From GCA-002780795 sp964545385 (lineage in GTDB: Bacteria; Patescibacteriota; Microgenomatia; UBA1406; GWC2-37-13): a DNA stretch of 14,563 nucleotides. The notes under the pieces are model-generated. The model saw only the letters and a program-made list of their open reading frames with translations, was not told the DNA's origin and did not search any database. Numbering within the stretch: position 1 is the first letter of the stretch; every line of letters begins with the position of its first letter. Position numbers and translations under genes: made by a program. Below are positions 1 through 6,871 of the stretch, piece after piece. The stretch spans positions 1 through 14,563 of the forward strand of contig CAZJFG010000017.1 in the NCBI GenBank assembly GCA_964545385.1. The letters run 5' to 3'.

Positions 1-360
1 AATAAAATAATCTATTACCTCCATAAACTTTATTTTTTTTGAAGAAAAAAATAGAAAAGCGGTAAGTAGTCCTCCTAAAATGGCCCCATAAATAGATAAA
101 CCAGGGTAACCGTTAATCAAGATGAATTTCAAAAAATTAAAACCAAAGTCTTTAAAATTAAAAATTACATAAAATAATCGGGCCGTTAAAAATCCTCCTC
201 CTAAAATCCAAAATAAGCCGTCAAAAATATCTTCTTCAGAATAAGAAGTGAGGCGAATCAGCTTCCAAAGCAAAAAGCTTGCCCAAAAAAAAGCTAAAAC
301 AGAGAATATGCCGAATGTATAGATTTTTATGAATTTAAGATCAAGTAATACGGGTAGCAT
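1..360 (-). CDS. lgt: Prolipoprotein diacylglyceryl transferase (N-terminal part, cut by window edge)
   Basis: Lgt moves a diacylglyceryl group from phosphatidylglycerol to the lipobox cysteine of prelipoproteins in the cytoplasmic membrane. Reading the minus strand from the ATG at 360 gives 120 open codons to the window edge. The translation starts MLPVLLDLKFIKIYTFGIFS, followed by a first hydrophobic helix, then a GGGFLTARLFYV stretch matching the Lgt helix with its conserved G-x-R, then GYPGLSIYGAILGG, which matches the family signature usually written GGL-x-[IF]-[HY]-GG. This variant has Tyr where E. coli Lgt has its conserved His; I recall Tyr also in Gram-positive versions. The C-terminal half, including the second conserved Arg, lies outside the window. 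It diverges from the HAD gene at 398. The identification rests on motif and topology and is fairly secure; the start is supported by a promoter directly upstream. Confidence 0.85.
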   Translation of the reverse strand, partial: MLPVLLDLKFIKIYTFGIFSVLAFFWASFLLWKLIRLTSYSEEDIFDGLFWILGGGFLTARLFYVIFNFKDFGFNFLKFILINGYPGLSIYGAILGGLLTAFLFFSSKKIKFMEVIDYFI

Positions 361-367
361 GTTTTTT

Positions 368-396
368 AGTATAATTTATCAACGTTTTAAAAGCAA
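368..396 (-). promoter_or_regulatory. Predicted lgt promoter (near-leaderless)
   Basis: On the minus strand TTGCTT (396-391) is followed after exactly 17 bases by TATACT (373-368). A start about seven bases downstream falls at or next to the lgt ATG at 360, so the mRNA would have little or no leader. The -10 box overlaps the plus-strand TATAAT used by the divergent HAD gene, so the two polymerases could compete. Predicted from sequence only. Confidence 0.5.
370..375 (+). promoter_or_regulatory. Predicted -10 box of the HAD/GT4/methyltransferase cluster
   Basis: A perfect TATAAT lies 22 bases before the ATG at 398, placing the transcription start around 382 with a leader of roughly 15 bases. 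No good -35 is visible at the expected distance. It shares bases with the lgt -10 on the other strand. Confidence 0.5.
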
Positions 397-397
397 T

Positions 398-991
398 ATG
401 GCTCAAAAAATAAAAAACATCGGCTTTGATCTTGATGGCGTAATCCTGTATAATCCAGCAAGAATTGTAAGACCAATTATTGTTTTTGTCAAAAAATACT
501 TTTTAAAAAGAGACATCAACAAGTTTTACTACCCAAAAAACAAGACAGAACAAATGATTTGGAATATTCTCCACAAATCAAGCGTCTGGCCGGCGCCAGG
601 CATAGAAGGACTTCTTAGACTTCTGAAGGAAAAAAAAATTAAAGCTTATATTATTTCTGCCCGCTATGAATCATTAAAAACAGATTTTGATGCCTGGATG
701 AAAAAAATCGATCCAGATCATGTTTTTATGGATTACTTTTACAATAACCAAAACGAACAACCTCACCTCTATAAGGAAAGGATGATTAGAAAACTCAACC
801 TTGATATTTTTGTGGAAGATAATTGGGATATCGTTGCCCACATAAACTCGAAATTCAAAATTCGTTCACCCGGTAAGGGAAATCCAAAATTTAAGATTTT
901 TTGGATCTATAATATCCTTGATCGAAATATTAATTATCCTTATAAATTTCCATCTTTGAAATCCGTCGTTGATGAGCTGTCAAAGATATGA
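398..991 (+). CDS. HAD-superfamily hydrolase (5'-nucleotidase-like)
   Basis: A 197-residue soluble HAD-fold phosphohydrolase, likely removing phosphate from a small metabolite; substrate unknown. Motif I is FDLDGV with nucleophile Asp11 and acid/base Asp13. Motif II is the Ser in YIISAR (Ser87). A Lys near 127 may serve as motif III. Motif IV is VEDNWDI (Glu140, Asp141). The layout recalls the 5'(3')-deoxyribonucleotidase/NT5C-like branch more than phosphoglycolate phosphatases, but this is only a resemblance. The reading frame is open from 329, but that ATG lies upstream of the predicted promoter and inside divergent lgt, and the protein from Met398 begins as HAD proteins normally do, so I chose 398. 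The stop overlaps the next start as ATGA (988-991), so it is probably translationally coupled to the glycosyltransferase and may act on a precursor in the same surface-glycan pathway. Confidence 0.8.
   Translation: MAQKIKNIGFDLDGVILYNPARIVRPIIVFVKKYFLKRDINKFYYPKNKTEQMIWNILHKSSVWPAPGIEGLLRLLKEKKIKAYIISARYESLKTDFDAWMKKIDPDHVFMDYFYNNQNEQPHLYKERMIRKLNLDIFVEDNWDIVAHINSKFKIRSPGKGNPKFKIFWIYNILDRNINYPYKFPSLKSVVDELSKI
841..911 (+). repeat. Degenerate heptanucleotide array inside the HAD gene
   Basis: Two short runs with period 7: AACTCGA, AATTCAA, AATTCGT at 845-865, and AATCCAA, AATTTAA, GATTTTT at 891-911. They encode basic stretches of the type SKFKIRS and PKFKIFW. The same kind of array occurs at several other places in the window. 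Confidence 0.4.
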
Positions 992-2106
992 GGATCATTT
1001 TTTTTTCAACCTATTTTTATCCCTATATTTCGGGCTTAACCATCTACCCTTTGCGACTCCTCAATCATCTTTCCAAAAAAAACAAAATCACGGTTTTGAC
1101 ATTCAATCATTCTGAAAATTCATTCCGAATTTTAAATTTGAAATTTCAAATTAAACGCTTTTCGTACCTTTTCCGCTTTTCAAAGGGTTTTATTTCTCCT
1201 CAGTCTTTGATACATTTTTGGCGGGAAATCCAAAAAAATGACTTAGTTATCCTTAATTTACCTAATTTCGAAGGGCTAGCATTAGCAATACTTGCCAAAC
1301 TGTTTAGGAAAAAAATTATTTCCATTTATCATTGTCAGGTCGACCTTGGCAAGAATTTACCTTCAAAAATTGTTGTTTTTTTTCTTAATCTTTCTGTTTA
1401 TCTACAATGTCTTTTGAGTGATACGATTGTCGGCCATGTCGATTATATAGATAGTACATATATTGGTAAAAGGTTTAAGAAAAAAATACAAACCGTCTTA
1501 CCGCCGATTGAGATCCTTCCCGTCTCGACTCAATTCATGGGCGTATTAAAAGGCAAGAAAAAAAAAGAAATCTGGATAGGTTATGTTGGTCGAATTGCCG
1601 GCGAAAAAGGTTTGGAGTATTTAGCCCAATCGATTAAAGGGTTGAAAAATGTACGGCTGGTTTTTGCAGGTCCGGCCGAAACAGTAGGAGAAAGTAGTTA
1701 TCTAAGAAAAATTAAAAAACTGTTGAAAATGAATAATATTAATCATTTATTTCTTGGCGAACTAAGTGCCGATCAGCTTGGCGCCTTTTATAAAATAATC
1801 GAAATTCTGGTTTTGCCCTCCGTCAACCAAACAGAGGCTTTTGGCATGGCTCAAGCTGAAGCCATGGTTTTGGGCACGCCGGTCGTAACCAGTAATCTTC
1901 CGGGTATCAGAGTGCCGATAGACTTAACAAAAATGGGGCTTCTTATCAAGCCTAAACATACCAATGGCATCAAAAGAGCAATAAAAACAATCTTAGAAAA
2001 TAAAAAAAAATACTCAAACGATAAACTGATCAAAGATGCACAAAATATTTTTGATGAAGAAAAAGTTTATAAGTTTTACGAACGGTTAATAAATGAAAAA
2101 AATTGA
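988..2106 (+). CDS. Glycosyltransferase family 4 (GT-B fold)
   Basis: A 372-residue retaining glycosyltransferase of the GT-B fold that transfers a sugar from a nucleotide donor to a lipid-linked or surface glycan acceptor at the cytoplasmic face of the membrane. The N-terminal Rossmann domain begins MRIIFFSTYF with the glycine-containing loop around Ser15-Gly16. The C-terminal donor domain starts with IGYVGRIAGEKG (198-208), where Arg202 and Lys207 are the usual phosphate-contacting residues. The EX7E motif is EAFGMAQAE (Glu283 and Glu291), followed by GTPVVTSNLPG. Length and motif order fit GT4 well. The start overlaps the HAD stop by four bases and the end overlaps the methyltransferase by 14 bases, so all three are likely one transcript. 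Donor and acceptor cannot be read from the sequence. Confidence 0.88.
   Translation: MRIIFFSTYFYPYISGLTIYPLRLLNHLSKKNKITVLTFNHSENSFRILNLKFQIKRFSYLFRFSKGFISPQSLIHFWREIQKNDLVILNLPNFEGLALAILAKLFRKKIISIYHCQVDLGKNLPSKIVVFFLNLSVYLQCLLSDTIVGHVDYIDSTYIGKRFKKKIQTVLPPIEILPVSTQFMGVLKGKKKKEIWIGYVGRIAGEKGLEYLAQSIKGLKNVRLVFAGPAETVGESSYLRKIKKLLKMNNINHLFLGELSADQLGAFYKIIEILVLPSVNQTEAFGMAQAEAMVLGTPVVTSNLPGIRVPIDLTKMGLLIKPKHTNGIKRAIKTILENKKKYSNDKLIKDAQNIFDEEKVYKFYERLINEKN
1129..1152 (+). repeat. Heptamer array and 18-bp palindrome inside the GT4 gene
   Basis: ATTTTAA, ATTTGAA, ATTTCAA repeat with period 7 at 1129-1149. Positions 1135-1152 also form a perfect 18-base palindrome (AATTTGAAA / TTTCAAATT). The protein segment is basic and hydrophobic (NLKFQIKRF). 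Confidence 0.45.
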
Positions 2107-2842
2107 TTTTTATATCAAAAAATATCTGGAGGCCAGACCTTTTTTTTATGTTTTCATAAGACCCGAGGAAGCACTCCTTTTTGAAAAATATCAGGCGTTG
2201 ACAAAAACTCCTTCTTTGGATTTTGGTTGCGGTGACGGCTTTTTTGCGAAAACCGCTTTTGCTGACCAAAAAATAACTGTAGGCCTAGACCTTAAAAACA
2301 GCCGAATCAACCAGGCAAAAAATGTTTATAAAAAACTTACAATTTACAATGGAAAAAAAATTCCTTATCCGGACGGCTACTTTGCTTCAGTAGTCTCAAA
2401 CTGCGTATTGGAGCATCTTCCCAATCTAAATTTGTCTTTACATGAAATCTATCGGGTGTTAAGGCCAGGCGGTTATTTTATAACGACAGTTATGACCGAC
2501 CGGTGGGAGGATTATATCTTTGCAAAAAAAATTATGCGGAAAATCCAAAAACATCTCAACCTCCCATCGGCCAAAAAATGGAAAAATATTTTTCAAAAAA
2601 AAGGCTTTGAAATTGAGAAAGAAATTGGCTATCTGTCGCCTAAATCTGCCAAATACAACGAGTTTTCCCATTATCTGTCGTTCCCCTCTCTACTTAGCTA
2701 TAAATTATTCGGGAAATGGGTCCTTTGGCCAAAGTTGTTTTGTTCGGCACATATTATTGATGCCATTAAAAAAAATATTAATTGCCCTGTTGACATATCT
2801 GAATCAGCTGCTGTTTTTTTTGTATTAAAAAAATTCAAATAA
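2093..2842 (+). CDS. Class I SAM-dependent methyltransferase (Methyltransf_11 type)
   Basis: A 249-residue methyltransferase with a Rossmann-like SAM fold. Motif I is LDFGCGDG (42-49), the SAM-binding glycine loop. The acidic strand end VGLDLKN (63-69) contacts the ribose. Motif IV region PYPDGYFASVVSNCVLEHLP contains the ELH/LEHL signature of the Methyltransf_11 group, and motif V is VLRPGGYF (122-129). The C-terminal 110 residues are rich in aromatic and basic residues and may bind the acceptor or the membrane. It overlaps the glycosyltransferase by 14 bases in another frame, so it is the last gene of a coupled three-gene cluster. The context suggests methylation of a sugar or glycolipid, but this is inference. 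It ends 37 bases from the convergent GT39 gene with no strong terminator between them. Confidence 0.82.
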   Translation: MKKIDFYIKKYLEARPFFYVFIRPEEALLFEKYQALTKTPSLDFGCGDGFFAKTAFADQKITVGLDLKNSRINQAKNVYKKLTIYNGKKIPYPDGYFASVVSNCVLEHLPNLNLSLHEIYRVLRPGGYFITTVMTDRWEDYIFAKKIMRKIQKHLNLPSAKKWKNIFQKKGFEIEKEIGYLSPKSAKYNEFSHYLSFPSLLSYKLFGKWVLWPKLFCSAHIIDAIKKNINCPVDISESAAVFFVLKKFK

Positions 2843-2878
2843 TCAAGCGATCTATCACTTCTTTATTTGATGAAGTAA

Positions 2879-4537
2879 TCATCCGCTTTTTGTTTTTTTA
2901 AATTTAAATATCATCACGGTCGGGTGGTCGTAGACTGTAAATGTTTCCTCTACCCAACTACTAGGCAGTCTTATAAATCGATAATAATAAGGCTCGAAGG
3001 TTTTTATTAATCTATAATTCGGATTTTTGCCTGCCAATAAATCTTGGTAAAATTTCGCCATTTTCGGATAGCGTTCCGGGACAGTCGAAATACTTCCCCA
3101 TCCTCGGTTTGACGAAAGAATATAATAGTCGGCCTTTGCCAACAAACTATTCATCTTTTCCCATTTATCTTCCGTATCCGGATTAAAAACCGGCAAAAGT
3201 TCGACTTGAAAACTTTTTCCGTAATTTTCTTTAACTCTCAAAGGAAGAGCATCATCCCAATATTCTCCAAGAATCAAGCTTTTATCCTCAAGATTCGAAT
3301 ATATCCATTCCGAAGCCTCAACCCGTGTATGTTTGTGAAAATAGATAGTTGAAAAAAGGATCGGCCAAACCAATAAGATTAATATGAAAATTACGAATAA
3401 CAAACGGTGTATTATTTGAAAATCCGTAATCTGTAATGCGTAATTAATCAGCTTTTCTACTCCAACTGCAGCAAAAATAGCTAAAAAAGGAAAAAGAATA
3501 TATAGGTAACGGATCGACTGAACAAGCTGCAAAGATTGACAAAGAAAAAATATAATAACCCAGGTCAAAATTATAAATAATAAATAGTTCTTAGTTTTAA
3601 GATTCGGTTTTGAACTTTGAGTTTTGAGCTTTGAGATTATATCTATAATTCCAACAACTACCAATATAAAATAAGGTAATCCTAATCCTATAAAGACTAA
3701 ATTAAATAAACTAAATAAGACCGGAACCTTACTAAACCACTGAACAAGCGGTGGATACCAGACATTACGACTCGATAAAAGATTTAATTCCCGTAGGCTT
3801 TTGAAAAAACCAGGGCTAAAAAATTTTGGATCGCAGACAAAGAGGGAAAAAAGGGAAATTAAACCAAAAATTCCAAAGCTAAATAAAATTTTCAGCCAGT
3901 CTTTTTTTTTGAAAAGAGGCCAGATGACAAAAACAAGGATCAATGGTAAAAGATAAACCGAAGAAACTTTGCAGGCCATGGCCAAACCAAAAGAAAATGC
4001 AGAAAACACAAGATCTGTCTTCAGGGCAAAATAAAGCGCTAAAAGACTAAAAAAAACGGCAAAGCTATCGGTGGTAAAAAAATGTGAGCTCTGAATCGGG
4101 TAAACCGCAATTGCGTAAAAAAAAGCCGACCAGAGCGGCAAATTCGTCTTACGCCATCTTGAGTTTTTCTTGACAAGTAACTCAGTTATTTTATAAACAA
4201 CAAAAAGCGTCATCAAATCAAAAAAAGCGGACAAAAATCGACCTTGGAGTACAAAAGCATCGTAATTATCGTTGCCAAAAACTATTGCCAGAATTTTATT
4301 TAAAGTAAGAGGAAAAGTGCCGTAAACAAAAAAACTATATCCGACATTGGCTGGATTCATTGTTGACTTTTGAGGATTAAAATAATCCAGAATATTCTTT
4401 GGGAGCTTAAGACTGCCTCCCACCATTGTCAAAAATCTTTCATCCGGGTGGAGATGTTGGTTTGAATCCCAGTTGAGGTTGTTGAAACGAAAAAAAACTG
4501 CCAAAAAAATAATCAATACCAAGACTTTTTTTTTCAT
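2879..4537 (-). CDS. Multi-pass GT39/PMT-like membrane glycosyltransferase
   Basis: A 552-residue integral membrane protein of the GT-C fold, related to dolichyl-phosphate-mannose protein mannosyltransferases and ArnT-like enzymes, which use polyprenyl-phosphate sugars outside the membrane. After one N-terminal helix it carries HPDER (30-34) in the first outer loop; the acidic residue there is the usual catalytic Asp of GT39. About ten further hydrophobic helices follow to roughly residue 400 (for example near 70-90, 135-180, 190-235, 270-300, 310-360 and 380-400). The soluble C-terminal part (about 405-552) holds conserved-looking SEWIYSNL and YYILSSNRGW stretches and is probably periplasmic. 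It starts inside the stop of the CBS gene (ATGA, 4537-4534), so it is the last gene of the pyrE run. Two heptamer arrays sit in its coding sequence. Acceptor and sugar are unknown. Confidence 0.82.
   Translation of the reverse strand: MKKKVLVLIIFLAVFFRFNNLNWDSNQHLHPDERFLTMVGGSLKLPKNILDYFNPQKSTMNPANVGYSFFVYGTFPLTLNKILAIVFGNDNYDAFVLQGRFLSAFFDLMTLFVVYKITELLVKKNSRWRKTNLPLWSAFFYAIAVYPIQSSHFFTTDSFAVFFSLLALYFALKTDLVFSAFSFGLAMACKVSSVYLLPLILVFVIWPLFKKKDWLKILFSFGIFGLISLFSLFVCDPKFFSPGFFKSLRELNLLSSRNVWYPPLVQWFSKVPVLFSLFNLVFIGLGLPYFILVVVGIIDIISKLKTQSSKPNLKTKNYLLFIILTWVIIFFLCQSLQLVQSIRYLYILFPFLAIFAAVGVEKLINYALQITDFQIIHRLLFVIFILILLVWPILFSTIYFHKHTRVEASEWIYSNLEDKSLILGEYWDDALPLRVKENYGKSFQVELLPVFNPDTEDKWEKMNSLLAKADYYILSSNRGWGSISTVPERYPKMAKFYQDLLAGKNPNYRLIKTFEPYYYRFIRLPSSWVEETFTVYDHPTVMIFKFKKTKSG
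3424..3444 (-). repeat. Three tandem heptamers ATTACNN inside the GT39 gene
   Basis: On the minus strand the units are ATTACGC, ATTACAG, ATTACGG, exactly in tandem. They encode the segment around NYALQITDF between two membrane helices. Three units of seven bases keep the reading frame. Confidence 0.6.
3608..3635 (-). repeat. Four tandem heptamers CTCAAAN/TTCAAAA inside the GT39 gene
   Basis: On the minus strand the units are CTCAAAG, CTCAAAA, CTCAAAG, TTCAAAA. They encode a basic loop (SKLKTQSSKP) between hydrophobic helices, which looks like an extra loop segment rather than a conserved part of the enzyme. Confidence 0.65.
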
Positions 4538-5619
4538 TTTTCGTTTCTTATTTTCTTCAAAATTTGGGCAAATGGTTCCAGCACCTGGGAAAGCGTATAA
4601 CCTTCTTTTTTAATCACATGTGGCTTTCCTTTAATGGGAAAAATGGATAAAACTGCTTCAAATAAACCTTTCTTTTCTTTTTTTACAAACAACTTTGCTT
4701 TTTTAATTTCAGGATCTTTCTTCAAAAAAAAATTGAAACGATTAAAAAAACCGCCAAGCTCTTGGCGGTTTTCCTGGGAAATATTTTTGGTAGTAATTTC
4801 CATTTTCTTGTATATCTTTTGACCGATAAAATACTTCAGGATATCTCGAGTAGTGATAATGCCAATTGGATGGCGTTTTTCATCAACGACGACAATGCTT
4901 CCGATTTTTTTATCAAGAATAAACTTAATCGCATCTTTTAAAGAATTATTTTTTGATAAAGTTAATACATATGTTTTGGCAAAGCGCTTTATAGGATAAT
5001 GATGGAAACTTATTTTATCACCTATTCTATCCCCGCGACGAGTTGAGTTTCGAGGGCTAGCTAAAAAAGAAATTAGATCATAATGACTTAAAATTCCCTT
5101 AAGCTTCATATCTTTATTGACAACAATAAGTTTTGAGATTCGTTTTTCTTTAAAGATCGAAACTGCCCTGGAAATTAAATCATCATCATAAACAACAAAA
5201 ATTTGGTTTTTCTTCTTTTTTAAAAAATCGCCGATCGAAATATTGAAAAGATCAAATTTCATAAAAAAACCGAGGAGCCTTCTTGCTGAAGCAATACCGA
5301 TAAATTTTTCATTTTCGTCAAAAACAGGAAGGTAATGGATCTTAGAATCAATAAAAAGTTGAGCCAATTTATTTAAAGGAGTATTTAAATAAACGTGAGG
5401 CGGGTGAAACAAACAATTTTCGACTTTAGCATTAGAAGGATATGATGCTTTAATTATTGTATAGTAGGGGTTGATTACTCCTAAATATTTTCCATCTTCT
5501 GAAAAAACAAAGCCTCCATCGTGCGATGTAGAAAGTTTTAGAAGAGCCGAAGATAAAGTTTCGGAAGAAGAAATTTTAATGACATTGGTTGTTTTAACAA
5601 TATCTTTTAACCTAACCAT
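4534..5619 (-). CDS. Four-CBS-domain protein with C-terminal HPF/S30AE-like domain
   Basis: A 361-residue soluble protein. Four CBS modules are visible at about 1-58, 68-120, 128-190 and 208-265, each ending in the usual G-[IV]-x-[ST/N] signature: GVINPYYTI, GIASARRLL, GILSHYDLI, GIITTRDIL. Only CBS3 and CBS4 keep the Asp (Asp181, Asp259) that binds the ribose of adenine nucleotides, so ligand binding is expected there. Residues 273-361 are a separate basic domain: a first strand MEITTKNIS, a helix to about 300, three strands around IKKAKLFVKK, LFEAVLSIF and KPHVIKKEG, and a last helix ending KKIRNEK. This order and several positions resemble the ribosome-binding HPF/RaiA domain. I infer a nucleotide-sensing ribosome hibernation factor; no family name was confirmed. 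The gene is 20 bases after the aminopeptidase and overlaps GT39 as ATGA. The CBS assignment is sure; the HPF assignment is a proposal. Confidence 0.8.
   Translation of the reverse strand: MVRLKDIVKTTNVIKISSSETLSSALLKLSTSHDGGFVFSEDGKYLGVINPYYTIIKASYPSNAKVENCLFHPPHVYLNTPLNKLAQLFIDSKIHYLPVFDENEKFIGIASARRLLGFFMKFDLFNISIGDFLKKKKNQIFVVYDDDLISRAVSIFKEKRISKLIVVNKDMKLKGILSHYDLISFLASPRNSTRRGDRIGDKISFHHYPIKRFAKTYVLTLSKNNSLKDAIKFILDKKIGSIVVVDEKRHPIGIITTRDILKYFIGQKIYKKMEITTKNISQENRQELGGFFNRFNFFLKKDPEIKKAKLFVKKEKKGLFEAVLSIFPIKGKPHVIKKEGYTLSQVLEPFAQILKKIRNEK
4742..4770 (-). terminator. Intrinsic-terminator-like hairpin inside the CBS/HPF-like gene
   Basis: The minus strand reads AACCGCCAAG, AG, CTTGGCGGTT and then more T, giving seven T in a row. 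The stem CCGCCAA/TTGGCGG with a four-base loop GAGC and a following U-tract has the form of a factor-independent terminator. It lies in the sense direction of the coding sequence, at residues about 284-293, just after the start of the HPF-like domain. Whether it stops polymerase in vivo cannot be told from sequence. Confidence 0.55.
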
Positions 5620-5639
5620 ACGTAAAAAAAAGAATAGAA

Positions 5640-6854
5640 CTAATTCGCCAACTTGTCAAGAACAAACCGTCCGTTTTTATAGATTAGTTTTTTTTGCCCG
5701 TTTTTTAAAAAAACATCGACGCTTCTGTCGGTTGTTGCAATAATATCGGTGTGTTCTGCCGAATCGTTGTAGCCCAACTCCTGCCAACTTTTCCCGGACA
5801 TGAATTTTGGGTTGCCGGAAAAACAGTCGTGGTAACTTGAGCCCAAGGCAAGATGAGTGTTCCCGTACTTGCCGCCGAAATTTTCATCAAACAAGGTATT
5901 GGCCATGAATTTGGTGATTTTCGAAAAACGGACATCGGTCAGGGAAAACTCGCCGATATGATCGGCTCCTTTTTGTTTAATCATTTCCAAAAGCAGTTTT
6001 TCGTTTTTTTCGGCCCTGGCTTTGACAAGTTTACCGTCTTTAAACTCAAGATAGATCTTTTGAATAATATTCCCAAAACGATACAACGGAAAGTCAAAAT
6101 AAATATGACCGTTTGTTTCCCGCCAGTCAGGTGAGGTAAAAATCTCAAAGCTTGGAATATTGCGGCCGTCAACACCGACAAACTTCCTTTTTTCGCCGTA
6201 CTTGATCCACAGATCCGTGTTTTTGGCGGTTAAGTGAATCTTATCAATTGGCATTTCGTTTAGCTGTTTTATAATCCCCTTCACTTCGGTAAATGTCGAC
6301 CGCCATTTCTTAATCGGATCGGTTTTATCTAAAAAACAAGCTGTGGCAATCTGATTCCAGTACTCTTCCTCACTTATGCCTGCCTCTTTAGCCATGCCTT
6401 CGGTACCATATAAACAGAGTGACCAGGTAAGTTTTCCCCGATCTTCTTTGTTAAACAACCATTTTTTTAAAAGCTTTGATGCCTGTTGAGCCCGAAAAAT
6501 TTTGGTTGGATCAACATCTTTCAAATGAAGTGGATCGCGGTCTGCCATTAAATAAATCTTATGATCTATGGTATTAACCAAGGCCTTGGAATAGTCTTTA
6601 GGAAAAAAATCCAACTGGTGACTCTGAGCAAATTCATAAAAAATCTTACTAAAAGATTCTTCGTTTATTTTTAAAAGCGGATGAGCACCTTTTTCAAGGA
6701 TACGCAAATAGATTTTAAGAGCAAGAGGCATTGCCGGTAGATCAAACTGCAAATAAACAACGTCTTTTTTCCCAATACCGGCTCCGCCGCCAAGAGCAAA
6801 GTCGACCATCACCGATGCATAGTTTTGAAGTATTTTTTCCTCAGGCACAAACAT
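5640..6854 (-). CDS. Family M29 metallo-aminopeptidase
   Basis: A 404-residue cytosolic aminopeptidase of peptidase family M29 (AmpS, aminopeptidase T, PepS). These dimers with a co-catalytic metal pair remove N-terminal residues from peptides. The N-terminal domain starts MFVPEEKILQNYASVMVDFA with the glycine run GGGAGIGK typical of the family. By alignment from memory to T. thermophilus AmpS the metal ligands are Glu237 (in SFEIFTSP), Glu302 (GEFSL), His334 (THLALG), His368 and Asp370 (EHTDI), with catalytic Tyr341; the 334-341 and 368-370 spacings match the family. Length is standard. It lies 17 bases after pyrF and 20 bases before the CBS gene, so it belongs to the pyrE transcript. Its link to pyrimidine synthesis is not functional in any obvious way; peptide recycling is the safe call. 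Confidence 0.9.
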   Translation of the reverse strand: MFVPEEKILQNYASVMVDFALGGGAGIGKKDVVYLQFDLPAMPLALKIYLRILEKGAHPLLKINEESFSKIFYEFAQSHQLDFFPKDYSKALVNTIDHKIYLMADRDPLHLKDVDPTKIFRAQQASKLLKKWLFNKEDRGKLTWSLCLYGTEGMAKEAGISEEEYWNQIATACFLDKTDPIKKWRSTFTEVKGIIKQLNEMPIDKIHLTAKNTDLWIKYGEKRKFVGVDGRNIPSFEIFTSPDWRETNGHIYFDFPLYRFGNIIQKIYLEFKDGKLVKARAEKNEKLLLEMIKQKGADHIGEFSLTDVRFSKITKFMANTLFDENFGGKYGNTHLALGSSYHDCFSGNPKFMSGKSWQELGYNDSAEHTDIIATTDRSVDVFLKNGQKKLIYKNGRFVLDKLAN

Positions 6855-6871
6855 GAGAAGATTTTAACAAA

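Noticed and set aside
329..397. HAD protein start at the ATG at 329
   Set aside because: It lies inside divergent lgt and upstream of the predicted promoter, and the added residues are not HAD-like.
2843..2878. Possible terminator between the methyltransferase and GT39
   Set aside because: Only a five-pair stem (ACTTC/GAAGT) with a ten-base loop and no T-run on either side.
3424..3635. Short tandem units as a CRISPR array or transposon end
   Set aside because: Units are seven bases without spacers, lie inside a coding frame, and no cas or transposase gene is near.
4634..5743. Plus-strand frames at 4634-4822 and 5471-5743
   Set aside because: Antisense to the CBS and aminopeptidase genes, no recognisable protein features.
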